DNA from: Oscillospiraceae bacterium
GTDB taxonomy: Bacteria > Bacillota > Clostridia > Saccharofermentanales > Saccharofermentanaceae
DNA: 44,952 bases
Reading direction: 5' to 3'
Assembly (NCBI GenBank): GCA_902775565.1
Contig: CACYMP010000019.1
Coordinates: 1-44,952, forward strand
Shown here in pieces: positions 34,642 to 42,337 of the stretch. The notes under the pieces were generated by a model, which was given only the letters and a program-made list of their open reading frames with translations, was not told where the DNA came from and did not search any database. A program made the position numbers and the translations under genes. How positions within the stretch are numbered: the first letter of the stretch is position 1; every line of letters starts with the position of its first letter.

Positions 34642-35283
34642 TTAATGAATCACTTTAAGAAAAGATCTTCTGTGTATCGGGGTCATGCCTGATTCCCTGA
34701 TAGCAGCGTAGTGATTCGGCGTTCCGTACCCCTTATGCTTGGCAAATCCGTAGCCGGGATAGACCTTGTCGTACTCCATCATTATATGGTCCCTTGTGAC
34801 CTTTGCAAGTATCGAAGCGGCAGCGATCGAATCGGAATTGGCGTCGCCTTTGATGATAGGCACGACATCGACTCCGGTTCCGCTTAAGTTTACAGCATCG
34901 ATAAGGAGCAGATCGGGTCTCATCTTTCTGCTTATCTCTTCAACACATGTCCTCATGGCCTTTTTCGTAGCTTCAAGGATATTTATCTCATCGATGACTT
35001 CCGCGGATATCTCACATACCGTCCATGCAAGAGCCTTCTCCTTGATCTGCACGAAAAGCTCCTCGCGCTTCTTCTCGGAAAGCTTCTTCGAGTCGTCCAA
35101 TCCCAGTATCTTCACATCGGGATCAAGTATGCAGCATCCCGCGACGACAGGACCTGCGAGAGGTCCTCTGCCCGCCTCGTCTATGCCCGCTATGACGGAA
35201 TAGCCTTTCTCATGGTATTCGCGCTCGTAAGCATAAAGTCTGTCATATTTCTCTTCAAGCTGTTCAAGAGTAAGTTTTGCCAT
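34642..35283 (-). CDS. rnhB: Ribonuclease HII
   Basis: Cleaves RNA in RNA-DNA hybrids, including single ribonucleotides in DNA. 213 residues. The catalytic DEAGRGPLAGPVVAG motif is near residue 34, and LLIDAV and a later Asp-rich SIAAASILAKVTRD block are present. It starts two bases after the rbgA stop and is co-transcribed with it, an arrangement common in Firmicutes. Confidence 0.95.
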   Translation of the reverse strand: MAKLTLEQLEEKYDRLYAYEREYHEKGYSVIAGIDEAGRGPLAGPVVAGCCILDPDVKILGLDDSKKLSEKKREELFVQIKEKALAWTVCEISAEVIDEINILEATKKAMRTCVEEISRKMRPDLLLIDAVNLSGTGVDVVPIIKGDANSDSIAAASILAKVTRDHIMMEYDKVYPGYGFAKHKGYGTPNHYAAIRESGMTPIHRRSFLKVIH

Positions 35284-35285
35284 AA

Positions 35286-36185
35286 TCAGTTTCCTTTTGA
35301 CGGAGGTTCGGGATCTTCTAATGTTATCCTTCCGATACGGCCTTCGCGCAGATCCGTAAGGAATGTCTTTGCAAACCTTTCCTCATCCACCCTTCCGCCG
35401 CTCATTACGCAGCCGCGCTTCTTTCCCATTGCAAGGAACAGATCGTAATAAGGATCGCTGTAACCCATATCATCATCAGTTTCCTCTAACTCGAGCGGAA
35501 CGCCGTAGCGCTCTTCAAGGAGCTTGGGATAAAGCTCGATCAGTATCTTCATGATATCGTATGCAGTCTCGGTGACTTCGGTTACCTCATCCTTGATGGA
35601 GCCGCAGGCCTGAAGACAAACGGCGCTTCTCTTGGTGGAGATCCTCGGCCACAAAACGCCTGGCATATCCATCAGTTCCAATCTTCCGCCGGTCATGATC
35701 CATTTGAAGTCCCTGGTAACACCCGGTCTGTCGCCGGTTACGGCAGCCTTCTTGCCTGCAAGCGCATTGATGAGAGTTGATTTGCCTGTATTCGGAGCAC
35801 CGACGACCATCGCTCTTACCGGTCTTCCGGTACGTCCCTTCTCTGCAGCTTTGGCAAGCTTTTCTTCCATAAGCTGCATGGTTATCTGGTTAAGCTTGTC
35901 AAAACCTTTCTTGTGGGTGCTTTCAAGAGCTACCGCAGGCGTGCCTTTGCTTGTAAGAAAATCTATCCAGCGGGAGGTCTTGGCCGGATCTGCCAGATCG
36001 GCTTTATTGAGCACGACAATTCTGGGCTTGTCGCCTATTACCTTGTCCAATTCCGGATTCCTGCTGGAAAAAGGGATCCTGCAGTCAGCTGTCTCATACA
36101 CGATATCGACGAGCTTCAGTCGCTCGCCGGTCTCGTTAAGAGCCTTTCTCATGTGTCCCGGAAACCAGTTGATGTTATTTGCCAT
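35286..36185 (-). CDS. rbgA: Ribosome biogenesis GTPase RbgA/YlqF
   Basis: Needed for late 50S assembly. 299 residues. Circularly permuted GTPase motif order is visible: G4 LNKADL comes first, then G1 GAPNTGKST and G3 DMPGVLWP. The conserved N-terminal NWFPGHMRKA is present. RBS AGAGGTGA precedes ATG 36185. First gene of rbgA-rnhB; the divergent plus-strand gene begins about 80 bases away. Confidence 0.95.
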   Translation of the reverse strand: MANNINWFPGHMRKALNETGERLKLVDIVYETADCRIPFSSRNPELDKVIGDKPRIVVLNKADLADPAKTSRWIDFLTSKGTPAVALESTHKKGFDKLNQITMQLMEEKLAKAAEKGRTGRPVRAMVVGAPNTGKSTLINALAGKKAAVTGDRPGVTRDFKWIMTGGRLELMDMPGVLWPRISTKRSAVCLQACGSIKDEVTEVTETAYDIMKILIELYPKLLEERYGVPLELEETDDDMGYSDPYYDLFLAMGKKRGCVMSGGRVDEERFAKTFLTDLREGRIGRITLEDPEPPSKGN

Positions 36186-36228
36186 AAGTCACCTCTTGAT
36201 AGTGAAATAATGATAACACATAGCTGCA

Positions 36229-36237
36229 TGTTATAAT
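36229..36237 (+). promoter_or_regulatory. Extended -10 promoter of the YcxB-like gene
   Basis: TG-T-TATAAT (hexamer 36232-36237), no good -35. GAGAGG precedes the ATG at 36264. Confidence 0.5.
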
Positions 36238-36263
36238 TATAAAAAACAATTGAGAGGCTCTTT

Positions 36264-36806
36264 ATGATCATCGAAGCTAATGAGAAATTCACCCAGGAAG
36301 AGATAGATGAGGTTTTTGAGATAAGCTTAAGAAGGAATCAGTATTATAAGGATCCCGCAAAGAATTATCCCAACCCTTTCAAAGAGACATATAAAAACCT
36401 GATATTCGGAATAGTCATGCTGGCGGTCACTTCCGTCCTCGGAGTCATTACAAAGTTCAACGTTTTCTGTATCATCGCAATGACGCTGTGTGCCGTTATG
36501 ATATTAGTCTCGATCATGTGGCTCGTATTGCTGAAAAAACAATACAAGGAAATGAAGGCAAATTTTGAGAAAGACGACCGCCACTCAAAGATAGAAGTTA
36601 CCGAAGAATTGATCGCTGTTGAGATGGGCAACGGAACCACGGTAAAGATCAAATGGCCGGATGTTGAATTCATTAAAGTTTTTAAGACAACTGTCGTCGT
36701 TTTTGCTTCCGACAAAACACGGGCACTCATCATACCTTTGAAGTATTGGGACGGTGTCGCCAAGTTCATGGAAGACAACAACATAATCGTCAAATTCTAC
36801 CGCTGA
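36264..36806 (+). CDS. Two-helix membrane protein (YcxB-like)
   Basis: 180 residues. Two membrane helices (about 48-65 and 70-91) are followed by a soluble C-terminal domain whose strand pattern (ITEELIAVEMGNGTTVKIKW...; VFASDKTRALIIPLKYW) resembles YcxB/PH-like domains. The role is unknown. The gene is inserted on the plus strand between rplS and rbgA in an otherwise conserved minus-strand order. Confidence 0.75.
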   Translation: MIIEANEKFTQEEIDEVFEISLRRNQYYKDPAKNYPNPFKETYKNLIFGIVMLAVTSVLGVITKFNVFCIIAMTLCAVMILVSIMWLVLLKKQYKEMKANFEKDDRHSKIEVTEELIAVEMGNGTTVKIKWPDVEFIKVFKTTVVVFASDKTRALIIPLKYWDGVAKFMEDNNIIVKFYR

Positions 36807-36826
36807 TACATTTCGAAAACAGAAAC

Positions 36827-36862
36827 AAAAAGAGGTTGCCTCGTTTGAGACAACCTCTTATC
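36827..36862 (-). terminator. Terminator after rplS (bidirectional)
   Basis: GAGGTTG-c-CTC / GAG-a-CAACCTC stem with TTTTTG on the minus strand and a weaker T run on the plus strand, between convergent rplS and the YcxB-like gene. Confidence 0.85.
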
Positions 36863-36881
36863 TTTGCATCTGAACCGCAAA

Positions 36882-37223
36882 TTACAGCTTCTGCTGAATC
36901 TTTGCTGCCTTACCCTGACGCTTACGGAGGTAATAGAGCTTAGCTCTTCTGATCTTACCTTTACGTACGACCTCGATGTGGTCGATCTTAGGGCTGTTAA
37001 CAGGAAGAATCCTCTCAACGCCTACGCCGTAAGAGATACGACGGATCGTGATAGACTCTGAAAGTCCTGAACCCTTTCTTGCGATAACATATCCTTCGAA
37101 AACCTGGATACGCTCCTTAGCGCCTTCCTTGATCTTGAGGTGTGCCTTTACATAGTCACCGACCTCTACATCAGGGTAGTTATTCTTGATATTCTCACTC
37201 TCAATAACTTTTACTAAATCCAT
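36882..37223 (-). CDS. rplS: Ribosomal protein bL19
   Basis: 113 residues. [20 protein letters not shown] and [12 protein letters not shown] are diagnostic, with the basic tail [20 protein letters not shown]. It bridges the 30S and 50S subunits. Last gene of the ylxM-to-rplS cluster. Confidence 0.98.
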   Translation of the reverse strand: MDLVKVIESENIKNNYPDVEVGDYVKAHLKIKEGAKERIQVFEGYVIARKGSGLSESITIRRISYGVGVERILPVNSPKIDHIEVVRKGKIRRAKLYYLRKRQGKAAKIQQKL

Positions 37224-37304
37224 TTTGTCTGTTCCTCTCTTTCCTGCAGATGTTCGTGCCTGGATGTGGGCAGAGGACCATCCTGATAAAACTGAAAAAG
37301 TTTA
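37224..37304 (-). promoter_or_regulatory. Possible L19-type leader between trmD and rplS
   Basis: The 81-base gap contains GGATG...CATCC pairing and a GAGAGG ribosome binding site before rplS. Position and size fit an L19 autoregulatory leader, but I could not check the consensus. Confidence 0.3.
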
Positions 37305-38039
37305 TCACAACCCTTTTTCAAAGGCAAGCATCTTTTCCCAGTCTTCTTCAGAGACGACTTCCTTATCGAAAAGATCGGGTCTTCTCTTCAATGTATCGCA
37401 CAAGGCCGCTGCCCTGTTGTACTCACCTATAAGCGCATCATTGCCGTTTCTTAAGATCTCGGGCACGGTCACTCCGTTCCACTCTGCAGGCATCGTATAC
37501 TGGGGCGCTTCAAGAAGATTGCCGGTATGAGATTCAGACGTATACGCTTCTTCATTCGGAAGAACTCCGGGAACGAGCCTTGCTACAGCATCAAGGACAA
37601 CTATCGCGGCGGTCTCACCGCCTGTCAGGACATAATCTCCTATCGATATCTCCTCATCGCAGACCATATCGGTAACGCGCGCGTCTATTCCTTCATAATG
37701 ACCGCATATGATAAGAAGATTCTTATGAGAAGCCAGCTCATGGGCCTTCTTCTCATCGAAAACACTGCCCTTGGGAGACATATACACTGTATAAGGCTTT
37801 TCGCCCGCAAGCTCGCAGGCCTTCTCATATGCGCCGTAAACCGGCTCGCACCTGATCATCATGCCGGTCCCGCCGCCGTAGATCGTGTCGTCGACACGGC
37901 CGTAGGTGTTGGGGGCATAATCTCTCATCTGTATGCATTCCAAAGAGATCGCACCCTTTGCGATCGCTCTGCCGGTAATGCTCGTATTAAGGTAAGACGT
38001 CACCTGTTCCGGAAATAATGTCGCTACGTAGAAGTTCAT
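37305..38039 (-). CDS. trmD: tRNA (guanine-37-N1)-methyltransferase
   Basis: Methylates G37 next to the anticodon and so prevents frameshifting. 244 residues. It has the knot motifs YGGGTGMMIR, CGHYEGIDARV and SIGDYVLTGGE, and a C-terminal tRNA-binding domain. Its ATG overlaps the stop of the upstream gene by four bases (ATGA), so translation is coupled to the TPM-like membrane protein rather than directly to rimM as is usual. Confidence 0.97.
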   Translation of the reverse strand: MNFYVATLFPEQVTSYLNTSITGRAIAKGAISLECIQMRDYAPNTYGRVDDTIYGGGTGMMIRCEPVYGAYEKACELAGEKPYTVYMSPKGSVFDEKKAHELASHKNLLIICGHYEGIDARVTDMVCDEEISIGDYVLTGGETAAIVVLDAVARLVPGVLPNEEAYTSESHTGNLLEAPQYTMPAEWNGVTVPEILRNGNDALIGEYNRAAALCDTLKRRPDLFDKEVVSEEDWEKMLAFEKGL

Positions 38040-39220
38040 GTATTGTCAGGATCATCCCTGTTTATTATCTTTACCTGGCCGTCCTGATCGACCTTGATCG
38101 CTGTTCCGCAATAAGGACAATAGCCTACTGTTGCCTTTCTGATCTTATTGCCGGTCGAACCGCAGTTCGGGCAGATGACTGCAACATACTGCGTCTCAAG
38201 CTGGTCGTTATACTTCTGCTGGTCGAATTCGGTCTGCTTCTGAGCCGCAACCGCCTTAGCCTGCTGGGCTTCAGCCTGCTTTTGCAAAGCCTTCTGCTTA
38301 GCGACGGCGACCTTTTTCTTACGGATGATCGAAGCAACGATGATAATGCCAATAACTACAACTATTACCACTATGACGATCGCTGCAAGCTGCTTGGTTG
38401 AAAGCTGCTTGATCATGATGCGGTCAGCCGCGCTCGTGAATGCCCTCTCGAAGAACTGCCCCTCGTTAAAGCTTTCTTCAGTATAGTAATAGTCAATATA
38501 GTCAAGCAGTATCTCTCTTGCCTGATCGTCCATTACCTGCGTCTCCGCATCGTAGCCGGGCGTGGCGGTACAAATATAATTGCTCGAAGCATTGGGATAC
38601 TCGCGGAAGATAATCAGAAGGTGCCCTTCGTCATTGCCGAACATCTCCTTGTACTTCTTGTCGGCGAGCTCTTCCACGCTGCCTTCGGACATGTAGTCCT
38701 TGCCTTCTTCCCCCATGATCCAAAGATAAGGCTGTACGCCCGTCTTCTTATAGAAATACTCAAGACCATCTTGGAGTGATTCGTCCTCGTATTTTTCATT
38801 TATCCAGTCGCCCCAGTCGTCCTGAAACCACTTGTCGATTGCTTTGCACTTTTCGGCAGGCAGGGCTTCTCTTTGGATCGTAGATCTCTCGATCTTGAAC
38901 ATGGTCGAGACATCCAATGTCTCATACAAGCCATACAAGATGCCCATGATGAGAAGGATCGGAAAAAGCAATATAATGCCGACGACTCTCGAACATCCGC
39001 AACCGCTTCCGCCGGAACCGGTGCCAAGCCCGGAATAGCCTCCCGAGTAATGCGTACCTCCCGAATGGTGCGAATAAGACGATCTGTATGAAGAACCCGA
39101 AGAACTGTAGGATGAACGCGATGAACTGTAAGAAGATCTTGAAGATCCGCCGGAATGCGAATGGCTGCTCGAATGATGCGAGCTGTGATGAGAGCTTCCG
39201 CCTCCGCCTCCTCTGCCCAT
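38036..39220 (-). CDS. TPM-like membrane protein with C-terminal zinc ribbon
   Basis: 394 residues. The N-terminal 75 are Ser/His/Gly/Tyr-rich and low in complexity. A CGCS motif is followed by a membrane helix (about 80-102). The next 160 residues resemble the TPM (TLP18.3/Psb32/MOLO-1) fold: ALPAEKCKAIDKWFQDDW, LEYFYKKTGVQPYLWIMGE and HLLIIFREYP. A second membrane helix (about 272-296) leads to an Ala/Gln/Lys coiled segment. A final zinc ribbon has CPNCGS and CPYCGT. AAGGGAGG precedes ATG 39220. It sits inside the rimM-trmD operon, an unusual insertion. TPM proteins elsewhere act in protein quality control or receptor handling; here the role is unknown. Confidence 0.8.
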   Translation of the reverse strand: MGRGGGGGSSHHSSHHSSSHSHSGGSSRSSYSSSRSSYSSSGSSYRSSYSHHSGGTHYSGGYSGLGTGSGGSGCGCSRVVGIILLFPILLIMGILYGLYETLDVSTMFKIERSTIQREALPAEKCKAIDKWFQDDWGDWINEKYEDESLQDGLEYFYKKTGVQPYLWIMGEEGKDYMSEGSVEELADKKYKEMFGNDEGHLLIIFREYPNASSNYICTATPGYDAETQVMDDQAREILLDYIDYYYTEESFNEGQFFERAFTSAADRIMIKQLSTKQLAAIVIVVIVVVIGIIIVASIIRKKKVAVAKQKALQKQAEAQQAKAVAAQKQTEFDQQKYNDQLETQYVAVICPNCGSTGNKIRKATVGYCPYCGTAIKVDQDGQVKIINRDDPDNT

Positions 39221-39254
39221 AAAAAAATCCTCCCTTATTCTTTATTCCGGGAAG

Positions 39255-39263
39255 ATTTTAACA
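39255..39263 (-). promoter_or_regulatory. Possible internal promoter before the TPM-like gene
   Basis: TG-T-TAAAAT extended -10 in the 84-base gap after rimM. No clear -35. Confidence 0.35.
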
Positions 39264-39304
39264 TAACAATATTGGTATTTCTAATCAGAAGTCTTGCCAG
39301 GCTC

Positions 39305-39829
39305 CTATTCATAAAGCTCGTATAGTCCTGCGGGAAGTTTGCAGCGGATGGACGAATTCTCCACTGACACTTCATAGCAGTACTCTTTTACGAAAGGTAT
39401 AAGAAGGTTCTTCTTGCCCTGACGCTTTATCTCCAGAATGTGTCCGCTGCCGCCTTCAAAGCAGTCGCAGACTTTTCCGAGTTCACCGTGGTCGTCATCC
39501 GTAACGGTCATGCCGATCAGATCGGCCGTATAGTATCTGCCCTTAGGGAGCTTGACCGCATCCGCACGCGATACCGCAATATAGCGGCCGTGAAGCGTCT
39601 GTGCCTTGTCACGGTCAGCAACTCCGTCAAGCATGACAAGTACGTTCCCCCTGTCTATCCTTGCAGATACGACTGATGTCTCAACCGGGTTTTCGAGCTT
39701 GGCGCCTGTCAGATAACACTTTTTCATGGAAAGGAAACGGCGCGCATTATCCGTCAGGGGAAATACTTTTACTTCCCCGCGGACGCCATGCGCGCCGATG
39801 ATCTTTCCTGTAATTATCAGGTCTTCCAA
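39305..39829 (-). CDS. rimM: 16S rRNA processing factor RimM
   Basis: 174 residues. IIGAHGVRGEVKVFPLTD is the typical start and LIPFVKEYCYEVSVEN lies in the C-terminal PRC-barrel. Binds ribosomal protein S19 and helps 30S head maturation. It starts five bases after khpA. Confidence 0.95.
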   Translation of the reverse strand: MEDLIITGKIIGAHGVRGEVKVFPLTDNARRFLSMKKCYLTGAKLENPVETSVVSARIDRGNVLVMLDGVADRDKAQTLHGRYIAVSRADAVKLPKGRYYTADLIGMTVTDDDHGELGKVCDCFEGGSGHILEIKRQGKKNLLIPFVKEYCYEVSVENSSIRCKLPAGLYELYE

Positions 39830-39834
39830 GAGTA

Positions 39835-40065
39835 TCAGCCGACTATATCGACAATAACGCGCTTACCTTCCTTGAGGTACTTCGCCTTCATTATCGAACG
39901 GATGGCCTGAGCCCTCTTGCCGTTCTTTCCGATGATCTTGCCTGTATCGTCAGGAGCAACGGACAGCTCGAAAATAACGGTATTTCCGCGCTCGGTCTTC
40001 TTGACGTTGACTTCATCGGGATTGTTCACCAGTTCCCTGGCGATATATACCAATAAATCGTCCAT
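39835..40065 (-). CDS. khpA: KH-domain RNA-binding protein KhpA
   Basis: 76 residues with one KH domain and GxxG loop (IIGKNGKRAQAIRSI). ATG 40065 is chosen because GAGGAG lies eight bases upstream; the frame is open further but overlaps rpsP. In Firmicutes KhpA pairs with KhpB/Jag in small-RNA and cell-division control. Between rpsP and rimM, its usual place. Confidence 0.95.
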   Translation of the reverse strand: MDDLLVYIARELVNNPDEVNVKKTERGNTVIFELSVAPDDTGKIIGKNGKRAQAIRSIMKAKYLKEGKRVIVDIVG

Positions 40066-40075
40066 TACAAGCTCC

Positions 40076-40318
40076 TCAGATGATGCCCTGCTTCTTGAGA
40101 AGGGACTTAACTGTGTCAGTAGGCTGAGCACCGTTGCCGATCCACTTCTTAGCTGCCTCAGCGTCGATCTTAACAGAGTCCTCTGCCTTCATGGGATCAT
40201 AAGTACCGATCTCCTCGATGAAACGGCCATCTCTGGGGTATCTGGAATCAGCAACAACTACACGATAGAAAGGTGCCTTCTTCTTACCCATTCTTCTTAA
40301 ACGAATCTTTACTGCCAT
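40076..40318 (-). CDS. rpsP: Ribosomal protein bS16
   Basis: 80 residues. [20 protein letters not shown] and [21 protein letters not shown] are diagnostic. 30S assembly protein. Strong GGAGG before the ATG. Confidence 0.98.
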   Translation of the reverse strand: MAVKIRLRRMGKKKAPFYRVVVADSRYPRDGRFIEEIGTYDPMKAEDSVKIDAEAAKKWIGNGAQPTDTVKSLLKKQGII

Positions 40319-40361
40319 TTTTCTTTTCCTCCGGAAAAATATTTAGTTTTTTTATGATCTA

Positions 40362-40377
40362 CGCGGGGATCCCCGCG
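40362..40377. repeat. 16-bp GC-rich palindrome between ffh and rpsP
   Basis: CGCGGGGATCCCCGCG, perfect and loop-less. No T run follows on either strand, so it is not a standard terminator. In the mRNA it would form a strong hairpin about 45 bases before rpsP. Confidence 0.8.
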
Positions 40378-40395
40378 GGAGTCACCTTAAGTTAT

Positions 40396-41916
40396 TTATC
40401 TTCTGCCCTTGCGCTTCTTCTTGCGGTCTCTTCTTCCTGTAGGAGTGTAAGTACCTTCATCGGAATCAGTGCTCTTTCTTCCGAAAAGTCCTCCGAATCC
40501 TCCTGAGGAAGGCATTTCCATACCTTCGGGAAGCTGCATGTCGGAAGGAAGTCCCTTCATGCCGCCCATGCCCATCTTGGCAGCCTGCTTTGCAAAGCCC
40601 TTGGGCATCTTGAAGCCGCCCTTGCCGTTGCTGAACTGCTTCATCATCTTGGCGGTCTGCTCATACTGTGTCATGAGCTTGTTGACGTCGGATACCTCAA
40701 CACCTGCGCCTGCTGCGATCCTCTTGCGGCGGCTTGCATTAAGGATGTTGGGTACTCTTCTTTCCTTCTTGGTCATTGACGAGATTATCGCCATCTGACG
40801 GTCGATTATCTTATCGTCCAGGTCCTCATCGGATACCTTTCCGGCAGCACCGGGAAGCATTCCCACGAGGTCTTTCAGAGAGCCCATCTTCTTCATCTGC
40901 TGGAACTGCGAATACAGATCGTCAAGATTGTATCCGCTGCTCATCATGCGCTCCATCGACTTGATGGCTTCTTCCTCGTCGATGTTGCTCTGGGCTTTCT
41001 CGATAAGGCTTATGACGTCACCCATTCCGAGGATCCTGTCAGCCATGCGCTGAGGATGGAACTGCTCGATGGCATCAACCTTCTCGCCCGTACAGATGTA
41101 TTTGATCGGCTTGCCTGTAAGCTTTCTGATGGAAAGAGCCGAACCGCCTCTTGCGTCACCGTCAAGCTTTGTCATGATGAAGCCGTCCATACCGATAGCT
41201 TCCTCAAATGTCTGGGCGACATTTACGGCTTCCTGACCGATCATCGCATCTACAACAAGCAGTTTCTCGGTAGGATTGACCGTATCGCTGATGTTCTTGA
41301 GCTCACCCATGAGCTCGTCATCAACAACTGTACGTCCTGCGGTATCTATGATCAGGTAATTGCAAAGAAGATATCTTGCCTTGCCTTCACCGTCTCTTGC
41401 GATCTTAACGGCATCCTTCTCTTCGGGATCGATATAGCAGTCAACGCCTACTGCGTCAGCCAATACTTTGAGCTGTCCTGCAGCTGCGGGCCTGTGAACG
41501 TCGACGGATACGACCATCGGCTTCTTGCCTGCCGTCTTTAAGAGCTTTGCGAGCTTGACTGCGGTAGTTGTCTTACCTGCACCCTGAAGACCGTAAAGGA
41601 TGATCGTATTGAAGCCGGTAGATGATGAAAGGAGCTTGTCGGAACCCTCCTCACCGCCTAAAAGAGCAGTAAGGGAATCTCTGACGATCTTGACGATCTC
41701 CTGACCCGGAGTAAGTGACTGGGTAACATCGGCACCCTTGCACTTCTCGCTCATCTCAGCAACGAATTCCTTAACTACGCCGTAGTTAACATCGGCCTCA
41801 AGGAGCGCCATGCGGATCTCACGCATCATGTCCTTGATGTCTGCTTCGGTGACGCGTGCTTTGCCGCGCATCTTGGCCGTTATATTCTGAAGCTTTGTCG
41901 AAAGGCTCTCAAACAC
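40396..41916 (-). CDS. ffh: Signal recognition particle GTPase Ffh
   Basis: 506 residues. N domain, then G domain with GLQGAGKTTTAVKL, DTAGR and TKLDGDARGG. The M domain has ILNASRRKRIAAGAG RNA-binding residues and a Met/Gly-rich end (QAAKMGMGGMKGLP). It binds signal peptides and 4.5S-type SRP RNA and targets ribosomes to FtsY at the membrane. The ylxM stop lies four bases before the start. Confidence 0.97.
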   Translation of the reverse strand: MFESLSTKLQNITAKMRGKARVTEADIKDMMREIRMALLEADVNYGVVKEFVAEMSEKCKGADVTQSLTPGQEIVKIVRDSLTALLGGEEGSDKLLSSSTGFNTIILYGLQGAGKTTTAVKLAKLLKTAGKKPMVVSVDVHRPAAAGQLKVLADAVGVDCYIDPEEKDAVKIARDGEGKARYLLCNYLIIDTAGRTVVDDELMGELKNISDTVNPTEKLLVVDAMIGQEAVNVAQTFEEAIGMDGFIMTKLDGDARGGSALSIRKLTGKPIKYICTGEKVDAIEQFHPQRMADRILGMGDVISLIEKAQSNIDEEEAIKSMERMMSSGYNLDDLYSQFQQMKKMGSLKDLVGMLPGAAGKVSDEDLDDKIIDRQMAIISSMTKKERRVPNILNASRRKRIAAGAGVEVSDVNKLMTQYEQTAKMMKQFSNGKGGFKMPKGFAKQAAKMGMGGMKGLPSDMQLPEGMEMPSSGGFGGLFGRKSTDSDEGTYTPTGRRDRKKKRKGRR

Positions 41917-41920
41917 CTTG

Positions 41921-42247
41921 TTACATTTCCTCTATCAGTTCTTCAAGTTCTGCGGCAGCCTTTTGGGCATCACCGCTCTTTATCAGCTCAAGGGCTTTCT
42001 GTGCCCTTGCTTTGTTCTTCTCGAAAAGTCCCATGAGCCCTAACTTATCCTCGTATGACTCAAGTTCCTTCTCAGCGCGCTTTATCGTATCGTGCACTCC
42101 CTGCCGGGAAATCCCCTGGAGCTCGGCGATCTCGGCAAGCGACAAGTCTTCATAATAGTAACTCTCGCATGCCTCGCGCATCCTGTCGGTTAGGAGATTC
42201 CCGTAAAAATCAAGCAAAATGCCTGTTCTGATTGACTTTTCCTTCAT
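41921..42247 (-). CDS. ylxM: YlxM-family helix-turn-helix protein (UPF0122)
   Basis: 108 residues from ATG 42247 (MKEKSIRTGILLDFYGNLLT). The sigma-like helix-turn-helix LSLAEIAELQGISRQGVHDT is clear. The usual partner gene of ffh; in streptococci YlxM modulates SRP function. GGAGGAG lies about 12 bases upstream. The longer frame to 42310 lacks a start signal and overlaps the promoter. Confidence 0.92.
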   Translation of the reverse strand: MKEKSIRTGILLDFYGNLLTDRMREACESYYYEDLSLAEIAELQGISRQGVHDTIKRAEKELESYEDKLGLMGLFEKNKARAQKALELIKSGDAQKAAAELEELIEEM

Positions 42248-42281
42248 ATGGGCGCAATTCTCCTCCGAATACGACCACAGA

Positions 42282-42310
42282 ATAATAACAAAGTGCCGGA
42301 GCAGTGTCAA
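42282..42310 (-). promoter_or_regulatory. Promoter of the ylxM-ffh-rpsP operon
   Basis: -35 TTGACA (42305-42310), 17-bp spacer, -10 TATTAT (42282-42287). Confidence 0.8.
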
Positions 42311-42337
42311 GTATTTTTACTTGTCAGCACTTGTTTT

